Origin: Cryptomeria japonica | Taxonomy: Eukaryota > Streptophyta > Pinopsida > Cupressales > Cupressaceae | NCBI RefSeq assembly: GCF_030272615.1 | Contig: NC_081409.1 | Span: forward strand, 619,489,255 to 619,553,254 | Length of the DNA stretch: 64,000 bases | Direction: 5' to 3' | Notes under the pieces: model-generated | The model's database searches: none | Told to the model about the DNA's origin: nothing | What the model saw: only the letters and a program-made list of their open reading frames with translations | Part shown: piece by piece, positions 55,738-64,000 of the stretch | Layout of the letters: every line of letters begins with the position of its first letter | Numbering within the stretch: the stretch's first letter is position 1 | Program-made: the position numbers and the translations under genes

Positions 55738-58700
55738 TTAGAAGTCTTGGTATCCATTTATAATATCATGGATGCATACAAGCTTCGGACCTTTCAAAAG
55801 AAAGTTTGTTACAAACAACAGCCTTTTCCAAGAAGCGGTTATGTCTTTTTCAACATCTATGGCTTCCTCTACTTGTTGTTCTATTGCAACTTTCTTGTAA
55901 CTACTCCCGAGCATCTTCTTTCTGTCCCAAATAATTATCTTTCCACTCTTGATACACATCATCACTAGGCCAAGTAAAACTAGCAACCTTCTATTTCATA
56001 TCTTCTAGCTCCTTCCAAGTGACTCATACATGCCCAATCTCTGTTTCTATGAGACCACAATGAGATTTCACCTTTTCAATTTCCTCAATTGTTTGGACAA
56101 ATAAGGATGTGTCATCAGTACTAATAATCTAGTTGATCCTTAGGGACAAATTGTGGTCCACCTCCTTTAACCAAGTCTTCTCTTCCTTTAGCTGAACATG
56201 ACCAATGAAACCTCCCAGATATATTTCATATTTATGATCTGAATATTCTTTTCTATAAAGTTGGGCTTTTCTTTTTATACTTGTTCCTTCCACTAAAAGA
56301 ATATTCAACTCTTTTATAAACTCACATGTGGACCTAAGATTGTTATTCTCTTCTACATTTGCATGGGAGGAACACATGAGCTCGAACTCCTTACCTCTAG
56401 GCACCCACTTATTCAGGATTGGTTCCAAAGTGGCTTCTTCTTCTAAGAATTTGATCAAAATCTCAAGAATCCTCTTCATATTTATGTATACATTGGAGGT
56501 TTTGACTGAGTCACCAAACTTCAAAATGGTGGCTTTCACCTTCTCCTCATATTTGTTTGCATACAAAGTTTGAGCTTGTTTCAACTTTTCCAACTCATGT
56601 TGGATATTTTCAGGTAATTGGGAACTAGAAAGCATAGGAGAAGGGGGGTATTCAATGATGGGACTAGTAGGAGGGGGTCTTGCTAGAGAGGAGGCTATCA
56701 TGAGTGTAGAAGATTCAACTGGATGATGTTGACCTGCCAATTGACTCTGGAGTCTAGCAATTACGTTGTCTCTATTGGCTATTCCTTCTTTAACATCACT
56801 GCAAGCTTTTAAAATAATCTCCAACTTCAATTGGAGATTAGCCTTTTCTTGTGCGTCTCTCTCTACTACTGCCACATTAAACTTTGATGTCTCTAGTACT
56901 GTACTAGCATCTTCCACTACCTCTGTGTCTTGGACTCTTTTAACTATCATGCCTCCAAGGTAGCTTGACCTTGGGGTATCCTTTTTCTTTCTATTTTCAT
57001 CTCTTTTCAAAGACCACATGACCAGGGCAGCATTATCCTTGCTAAAGGTCACTCCTTCCATTGGCTTTGTCTATTTCCTTACTGCATCAAGAATCAATGC
57101 ATTAGCTATATCCCATTCAGGGAGAATCAACACACCAGCTTTATCCAACATCTCTCTTCCTTTCTCAGGAGTGATTACTTTGAACTCCTCCATCATTTCT
57201 TGCTTAACCTCTTTCTCCACTTGGGTTGCATCCTTGAGAGGCTCTTCACTTACCTTTTTCTCATGTCTGATCTTGAATTGATCAATATTTTGCTTCCATA
57301 AAAACTACATAAAAGCTCCTGATGTGACAAAATTACTGTTAGCTAGGAATTCTTCACTAGCTTGCTTAATAGTAAGGTCCAATTCTTGGCCCTTTAACTC
57401 ACCATCAGTCAAATCCATTTGAGAAATAGGTGGCTCTTTAGGCATCCCCTCTTGGGTCTCCTCATAGGTATAGGCAATCTCACCGAGACTCCCTAGCTAC
57501 AATAATTGTTCAGCCACAACTTGTTCATCTCCAATGTGGATAGGAGACTAAGATGGAGAATATTGAGGCTCATCAGTTTCAATTTCCCTTTCCACTCTTT
57601 GCCTCTTAGGGGAATCTTGAATGTCAATGACATCTTCAATTTTTCTCTTCCCTTTTGAAGTGGAAGGCGCACTTGTCACTGGCATCATCACAGTGTACTT
57701 TGACCTTTTGTGCATTACATAGTCACCAGGTGGGATATCTCTAGCAAAGGCAAGCTTAGCCAATACCATCTTAGCCTTATCAGGATCATTTTGCATTATG
57801 GCCTCCCTCTTTTCTTTTAAGGTCTGCATGAGGTCTTCAAAATAAAGAATCAGGAACTTTATTTTCTCCTCAAATGTGTTGAAGCTAGAGAGAGGATCAT
57901 AGCTAGTGTCAAATTGATGGATAAAATCAAGGGCTTTCTTACATGCAAACCACTTCTCCTTCCTCAATTCCTACTCATCTAAGCTGAATTCATTTCTAAT
58001 CAAATCTTTTGGGAACTGGAATTGATGAGGCCTACCTCTGCACACTGCTCTTTTTCTGAACATACCATTGAAAAAATCCTTGGGGTCTACACATCTTGAC
58101 ACTGCAGTAGACAACCTATATGGCTTAAATAATTCTTCAAAAAATTTCCATCCACCCTTAGTGATCACAAAATGGTGAGCCATGGTAATAGTTAGGAAAA
58201 TAGTCCCTTTACCTCTATTGGTTAGCTCTGCTTCTTATACTCCCCCAATTTGTCTCAGGACTTCTGCAATCCCTATCTTTAATGGGACCTGATAGGGTAG
58301 TAAATAGGGGGTGCCTCTAAATCCAAACACTCTAAAAACGTTAGACACAGGGTACAAATATATGTCTCCGCAATTGTGAACAATCTTGATATCCTCTACA
58401 AACTCCTTTGATCTGAGAAACTCCAAAAGAGCCTTAGGAATTCTAGGGTTTTCTCTGCATAGAAGAATCCTAATTTTAGATGCAAAGCATCTATCAAACT
58501 TTAGATAACTTACATCCTCTCTATCCCAAGATAGAATAGTACTCCACAATTGCACTGGCATCTCCTCTTTATCCTTGACCTTAACCAGGTCCATCTCTTT
58601 TCCAAAATAATCAGCCCCTTTGAATAGAAATATATGCATTAACATGGAGTACCATCCAAATGGCCTATCCACCTTACCATTTTTTATCCCAACTAGCCCT

Positions 58701-59467
58701 TTATGAATTGCATCAGCAAGGTATGAGGCATAATCAAATGTTATTGCTAGGGAGGGGTTTAGAATTTATGCAATTATTAACATATAATAGGTTGGCATGT
58801 TCTTTTCAGCATCTTCTCCAAAGATCTAGCATAATATACAATACTTACCCTTAGCTCTCAGATTAAATAAGTTAAGAGAGAATGGTTCCATTGTGCTGGG
58901 GCCTACAACTATTAACCCCCCTATATTTACAAAGAATTCTTTCAATGGGCCACTCCTAAGATGATCCCTTTGAGCATTGTACACATGGGCTAACAACTCA
59001 AAGTCAACAGGCTCTAACAAATTGGAGGACTCACTAAGTTTAAACACTTTTCTAAATTCATCTTCATTTATCTCAATCAAGACTGATCCCTTTATGTTCG
59101 TGATGCATCTTTCCATAGGGTCATAATTCTATGCAATCAAGGCTAACAGATCTACATCCATAAAAACACCTGGGACCATAAGCTTTCCTACATCCTATTC
59201 CCATATGCCATTCAAAGGAGCTAGGGAATTCCTTTGCCCAAAACTGACTTTGAAAAGTCCTAAGCCTGACAATCCTATTTCAGGGTCCCTCAACCAATTA
59301 CCCTTATCATAAAGGCCATCTCCATTTTTTAGATGAGGGTTCTTGGGTACTAGCTCTTTGGCCTTAGCCCCAGCATTGGTGGACATGGTCAATTTCTCTA
59401 AAAAATCATCATAGATATTTCGGTCCTAGTAATTCACCTTCCCTATTAATTCTCTTCTGGGTGCCAT
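55738..59467 (-). pseudogene. E12 long unknown frame (about 1,110 codons)
   Basis: The start is ATG at 59467 (MAPRRELIGKVNY). Open pieces 59392-59195, 59116-58826, 58672-58235, 58183-57971, 57967-57548 and 57061-56129 are all in one frame, separated by stops; a possible continuation reaches about 55738 after a frame change. The N-terminal 550 residues look folded (EFRKVFKLSESSNLLEPVDF, PFGWYSMLMHIFLFKGADYF, WSTILSWDREDVSYLKFDR). A basic stretch KGKRKIEDVIDIQDSPKRQR resembles a bipartite nuclear localisation signal. The C-terminal part is coiled coil (DAQEKANLQLKLEIILKACS, then EKLKQAQTLYANKYEEKV). The family is unknown to me. The layout parallels the E6 frame, although I see no clear residue-level match between them. 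Confidence 0.68.
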
Positions 59468-59477
59468 TCTGGTCAAA

Positions 59478-59488
59478 CAATTATACCA
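59478..59488 (-). other. Possible E12 primer binding site
   Basis: The minus strand reads TGGTATAATTG, about 10 bases before the ATG of the long frame. The first six bases fit the initiator-Met site but the rest do not, and no LTR end (CA) precedes it. Confidence 0.25.
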
Positions 59489-61476
59489 CTAGAAGTTAGC
59501 ATAGACCTCCAATGAAGTAATTCACATAGCAATATTTGAGAACAAACCAAGAGTTATCAAGAAAAGCACAAAAAACCTGATTATTCGCCTGAAGAAAAAT
59601 GCCCTACAACAATTCGCTCTACAACAAACTTCGATGAAACAATACTTAGCAATCAAGTTGATGTGGACTCAAAAGGAAAAGTTGGAATTTAAGTTTTTAG
59701 AAATTAACTCCACATGCTTTGGTATTCTTTTTAGAATTTAATTCGCCAAATCAAATTCAAAACTGGCTCCAACGGGTCATAATTTCTCTAGGTCTTTCCT
59801 TTGTTCCGCTCTTTCGCTATCTCTCAGAACATAAAACTTGTGCTCTTTTCTTTCATGAAACAACGCTAGCTGTGGATCATGAGAACTTACATCACCTTTA
59901 TCTCTGTTTGATCTCTTTGCTTTAGTGTTGGGCCCTACCTCCTTTTCGCCACTTCGCGGACTTTAAAAGTTGTTCACTTTTCCTTCGCAAGGCTGCACCA
60001 AGCGTTAGATCAAACTCAAATCACCCAGCCTTTAACTCCAACCAGGACTGTTAATCCTTTTAACTAACCGCGCCTCATCTTGACAGCTAACTGTTTTCAC
60101 CATTTCACTAAAGCTAAGCTATGGGCATCTTCGGGCCACAAAACAATGAGAAGTGTTGGATCAATCTTGAGATGAATGCCTTTTAAGTGGGCCCTTTATC
60201 TAGGGATTACTTACCCCACTTGTTCTCCAGTTAATAAACGCCACATGGAAGTTGGCCATTAGCCCTGGAAACTCTTTTGGGTTCCACCTTTAATCCACCA
60301 TGTGTTATCTTTATTATTCCCACATAACTGTCAGTTACACCTAGGCGGGCCCTCAACCACTTTTTTAAAACCACGTGTCACTCGACACATCACTATCGAG
60401 CTCTACAAAAAGTAGCAGCTGTTATGCCACGTCACATCTCCATGTGATTTCTGACTATCTTTCGCGACTTCATGAACATTATTCTTCATTTGGCTTGCTC
60501 CAAAAGAAGAATAGACGACTAGCCATGAAACCATGAGAACTGTTAGATCAAAATAGACGTGATCTGCTTTTAGCTTCATGCCTTGCTTGTCCTCTGGGCC
60601 CACTAGCCTTTTTGCGACTTCGTGAAGGTTAACCTTCTAGCATTTTATTTTCACGGATTCATGCGAGTCATTAGATCTCAAAAACTTGCTCGTTTTTACT
60701 CCTTTCTATAGCAACTGTGCTCGGGCCCACTGCAGACCGCCAAATAAGTGCCTCGTCACTGCCAGCTAGACCTACCATGTTCATTGCCACCTTTAGCGGG
60801 ACTCGCCACCTTTTCACTATTTCACTGAAGGTAGAACTTGTGCATCTCCCAGTCGCAAATCAATGCAAGCCATTGATCCTTTTCCAACCTGATCACTCTT
60901 TAACCAAAGAAGACCGCTTGTCTCTGGGACCCGCCAAATGCTTTCACCATTTTGTGAAGGTTAAAACACGTTCAGCTTGATCTCACGAAACCACGCTATC
61001 CATCCGATTAGATGAAACTTGATCGGTGTTTAGCTTCGGTCCAAACCTATATCTCTGGTCCACTTTCACCTTTCGCTACTTCGAGGAAGATAACTTTCAA
61101 GCACTTTTTGGTTGTGAATCAACGTGGGCCATCATATCAACATAAAGTTGCATGACGCTTACAAGGCCTGATAGACATTAGAAAAGGCAGATTTAAAAGT
61201 GAATAAAAATTAAAACATTTAAAGGGACCACCTAGGTAAATGACAAAGGGGGGAACACTTTTTATGATAAAAGGACCCATCACTTAAGTGAATAAAGTAA
61301 CACCAAATTAGAAACCAAAAGGGTTTTTCTCATATATTGAAGCGACTTAAAACCTAAACCCTGAACCCCTTAGGATTTAAAACAATTTGAAAGAACATGG
61401 GCGTACTAGACACTAAATTTTCAAAAACCTAGCCATTTATGGATTGAGAACATCCATTTTTAAAATAGTGATAACA
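59489..61476 (-). repeat. E12 right arm with degenerate tandem array
   Basis: These 2 kb are non-coding. From about 59930 to 61110 a unit of roughly 130-200 bp recurs seven times. The core resembles CTTTTCGCGACTTCGTGAAG (cores at about 59944, 60096, 60459, 60610, 60810, 60941 and 61066). It is followed by GGTTAA or a variant, then later CCATTAGATC-like and GGGCCCAC-like blocks. Copies are strongly diverged. A related pair lies in E8 at about 45795 and 45911. Confidence 0.72.
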
Positions 61477-61481
61477 CACCC

Positions 61482-62290
61482 ATCATCAAACCGGTAAGCA
61501 CATTTTGTGAAGAATGTGTCAAGGGGAGCAGACTAAGGTGAGCTTCAGAACAAAAGAAAACAACACTTTGAGACCACTTAAGATTGTACATACAGATTTG
61601 TGTGGTCCAACTAGGACAATATCTCTTGCCAATGAAAGATATTTTATGCTCTTCATTGATGAATATTCAAGAATGACATGGGTCACTTTCCTACAACATA
61701 AATCAAAAGAATTTGAAAGATTCAAGATCTTTAGGAAGATGGTGGAGAAGGAAAGTGGGTGCAAGCTAAAATGTCTAAGATCATATTGGGGTGGAGAGTT
61801 CACATCAAACAAGTTTGAAGATAACTGTGAAAGACATGGAATTAGAAGGAAATACTTAGTCCCTAGGACACCAGAAAAAAATAGTGTGGTAGAAAGGAAG
61901 AACATGATAGTCAAGGAGATGGCTAGAACCATGTTAAATGAGGCTAGTTTTCCAGACATATATTGGAAGGAAGTAGTTCATACTGCTGCATATACCTTGA
62001 ACCGAGTTCAACTAAGAGAAAACAATAGAATGACACCTTATGAGTTGTGGTATGACCAGAAACCATTAGTGAAATACTTCAAGGTATTTGGAAGCAAGTG
62101 TTTTATCAAGAGAGATATGTATGGTCTAGGTAGTTTTGATTCTAGGAGGGATGAAGGAATCTTCCTTGGTTACTCATCTAAGAACAAGGCCCATAAATGC
62201 TACAACAAAAGACTATGAAGAGTCATTGAGAGTGTGCATGTAAGAGATGATGAGGATATCCACAAAGGAAGACAATCATAGGTAAACTGG
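61482..62290 (+). pseudogene. E11 integrase
   Basis: The E11 protein resumes after E12 with the second Cys pair of the zinc site (FCEECVKG). A 234-codon open stretch (61514-62218) carries LKIVHTDLCGPTRTIS (first Asp), FMLFIDEYSRMTWV, CLRSYWGGEFTSNKF and SVVERKNMIVKEM (Glu). The second catalytic Asp, expected in RSDxGGEF, is Tyr here, so the enzyme is inactive. TPYELWYDQKPLVKYF, GSKCFIKRD and IFLGYSSKNK complete the domain. Confidence 0.86.
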
Positions 62291-63251
62291 TATGATGATT
62301 ATGGTGATAAAGGTGAGAAAGCTCAATCAAACAATGAACCAGAAGAAGCATCCAAAAAGTCTCCTAACCAGTATGTGTAGATGAACCACCTAGAAGAGAA
62401 TATTTTAGGCAATAAGAGTGATGGTGTGCAAACTAGGAGAAGACTTTCCTAGAATGATGAACAAGTCAACTTTTGCCTCATGACTGAAGTAGAACCTAAA
62501 ACATTCAATGTGGCCAACAAAAGTAAAAAATGGATGGATGCCATGGAAGAAGAGTTGCAACAGATTGAGAAGAAAAAGACTTGGGAATTAGTCCCTAGAC
62601 CAAAAGACAAGAACATCATTAGCACCAAATGGGTCTACCAAAATAAGATGAATTAAGAAGGTAAAATTGTTAGGCATAAAGCTAGACTTGTGTGCAAGGG
62701 TTACTCTCAAGTAGAGGGTATTGATTTTGAAGAAACATTTGCACCGGTAGTTAGATTAGAAGAAATTAGAATATTTATAGCCTTTTATGCCTACAAGGAT
62801 CATAAAGTATATCAAATGGATGTAAAATATGCCTTCTTCAATAGAAATTTGGAAGAATTAAGTGTACATGGAGTAACCGAAAGGGTTTATGCTACATGAT
62901 GATGAAACCTTTGTGTGTAGGTTGAAGAGAGCCCTATATGGTTTAAAGCAATTTCCTAAAGAATGGTATTCAAGTATAGATTAGTACATGAAGGAGCAAG
63001 GATTCAAAAAGGGGAGTGCTGCCATCAATTTGTACATCAAGAAAGATGGAAACCACATGATCATTATGGTGGTGTATGTAGATGACAATATTTCTGGAGG
63101 CAACAAGGACACCCTTTGCAAAAAATTTGTTGATCAGATGTAGTCAAAATTTGAGATGTCAATGCTTGGAGAACTGACATACTTTCTTGGTTTGCAGATA
63201 TCATGGCAAGATAAGGGAATTTGTATCTCATAAACCAAGTATGCAAAGGAT
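62291..63251 (+). pseudogene. E11 reverse transcriptase
   Basis: After a decayed linker, RT begins near 62530 with [27 protein letters not shown] and STKWVYQNKMN, then a stop. The piece 62690-62899 has [19 protein letters not shown] and [12 protein letters not shown], followed by a frameshift at about 62855 in the YIEQP region. Beyond it LKRALYGLKQFPKEWYS and the catalytic VYVDDNISGG box (about 63076-63100) can be read, then MSMLGELTYFLGLQI. The Asp pair is intact. Confidence 0.84.
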
Positions 63252-64000
63252 ATGTTGAAGAAATTTGAAATGGAGAACTGCAAACCGGTAAGTACCCCCA
63301 TGGTGACCAAAAGAAAATTAAGAAAGAATGATGAACCATCGGTGGTGGATCAGACATTATATAGATCTATGATAGGAAGCCTATTATATCTTACTGCTTC
63401 TAGACTATATATAGTGCAGGCAGTGTGCATGGTGGCTAGATTTCAAGCTACACCTAAGCAGTCACATATGAATGGTGTAAGCAGAATTTTTAGGTACCTA
63501 CATGAAACACCCAATTATGGTTTGTGGTACCCTAAACAAGGGGAAATCATCTTGGAAGTATACACTGATGTTGATTGGGTAGGTTGCATTGATGACCGGA
63601 AGAGCATGAGTGGTGGTGCATTCTTCCTAGGTGACCGATTGGTCTCATGGCATAGCAAGAAGTAGGATTCAGTCTCCCTATAAACTGCTAAAGCAGGATA
63701 CATTGTTGGTTCTACATTCTTCTCTCAGTTGCTTTGGATGAATCAAACCCTCAAGGACATACAGGTGAACATCACTAATCCTATTCCCATCTGGTGTGAT
63801 AATTCAAGTGCCATCAACATATCAAAGAACCTAGTGATGCATTCCAAAACAAAGCATATAGCCATCAAGTATCATTTTCTTAGATAGAAGTTTGAAGGAC
63901 AAGAAGTAAAGATGGACTATGTCCTTATAGGAGAACAAGTGGCAAATATTTTCACCAAACCATTGTCGGTAAGGAATTTTGAGTACTTAAGACACAAGTT
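63252..64000 (+). pseudogene. E11 reverse transcriptase end and RNase H, cut by window edge
   Basis: It opens with MLKKFEMENCKPVSTPMV, then SLLYLTASRLYIVQAV and FRYLHETPNYGLWYP. RNase H begins at YTDVDWVGCIDDRKSMSGGA (catalytic Asp). After a stop at 63663 it continues in the same frame with AGYIVGSTFFSQLLWM, WCDNSSAINISKN, HSKTKHIAIKYHF and IFTKPLSVRNFEYL up to the last base. The gene should end, and the 3' LTR begin, just beyond 64000. Confidence 0.84.

Larger units (their letters stand above)
54926..61476 (-). mobile_element. E12: pol-less element with a long unknown frame
   Basis: It is exactly bounded by CACCC duplications (54921-54925 and 61477-61481) and begins TGTTGTTCTC and ends GTGATAACA on the plus strand. 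It encodes a frame of about 1,110 codons on the minus strand and no gag, protease, integrase or RT. I could not find two matching LTRs: the left 0.8 kb and right 2.0 kb look different. The ends and 5-bp duplication still indicate insertion by a retroviral-type integrase. Confidence 0.82.
50210..64000 (+). mobile_element. E11: Ty1/copia retrotransposon, runs off the window
   Basis: The LTR ends at 52176, with primer site, gag, protease, pre-integrase, (E12 insertion), integrase, RT and RNase H following, all plus strand and in copia order. The left LTR start is uncertain (50210 or about 50503). The 3' LTR is beyond the right edge. Reading frames are broken at many points. Confidence 0.85.

Noticed and set aside
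59719-59925. Plus-strand 68-codon frame in the E12 right arm
   Set aside because: Short, no motif, within the non-coding arm next to the tandem array.
1-64000. Host genes, tRNA or rRNA genes between elements
   Set aside because: Every long stretch is assigned to LTR elements except 36914-37985 and a few short gaps, and none of these shows a gene structure, cloverleaf or rRNA similarity I could recognise.

Overview
This window is nuclear DNA from a plant, and nearly all of it is LTR retrotransposons inserted into one another. I see no ordinary host gene, tRNA, rRNA or CRISPR array. The plant assignment rests on Ty1/copia pol proteins with plant-type motifs, primer sites matching initiator tRNA-Met, and a chromodomain Ty3/gypsy element. 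The dense, old nesting and long LTRs suggest a large genome; a conifer or other gymnosperm is plausible, but that is a guess.

Layout, with element names E1-E12 used throughout. E1 is a minus-strand copia element (about 76-17953) whose 3' LTR is missing at the left edge. Its gag is split by E2 (4005-16698, plus strand, copia-like, gag-protease only, 5-bp target duplication ATCTC). E2's leader is split in turn by E3 (5315-13220, minus strand, gypsy-like, gag-protease only, primer site resembling tRNA-Trp). To the right, E4 (17954-22784) is the 3' half of a plus-strand copia element, into which E1 inserted. E5 (22915-36913, minus, copia, duplication ATCAA) is nearly complete but decayed. Its 3' LTR is split by E6 (23610-30323, minus), a pol-less element carrying one long unknown reading frame. 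After an anonymous spacer (36914-37985) comes E7, a minus-strand chromovirus (37986-48248). Its 5' LTR is split by E8 (44412-47998), which holds E9, a solo LTR of the E3 family (46213-47491, duplication TACTT). E10 (48249-about 50209, plus, copia) interrupts the end of E7 and is itself interrupted by E11 (about 50210-64000, plus, copia, running off the window). E11 is split between its pre-integrase and integrase domains by E12 (54926-61476, duplication CACCC), a second pol-less element with a long unknown reading frame.

How the parts relate: E1, E4, E5, E7 and E11 carry recognisable protease, integrase, reverse transcriptase and RNase H, all broken by stops and frameshifts; E10 shows only a truncated gag. 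E2, E3, E6 and E12 lack reverse transcriptase and integrase, so they must have moved using enzymes from other elements. E2 and E3 keep gag and protease. E6 keeps a coiled-coil/zinc-knuckle part of gag and adds a frame of about 1,130 codons. E12 carries a frame of about 1,110 codons of similar layout (N-terminal folded part, basic nuclear-localisation-like middle, C-terminal coiled coil). These pol-less elements with large unknown proteins, plus palindromic repeat units and degenerate arrays inside the LTR-type regions, are the least ordinary content of the window.
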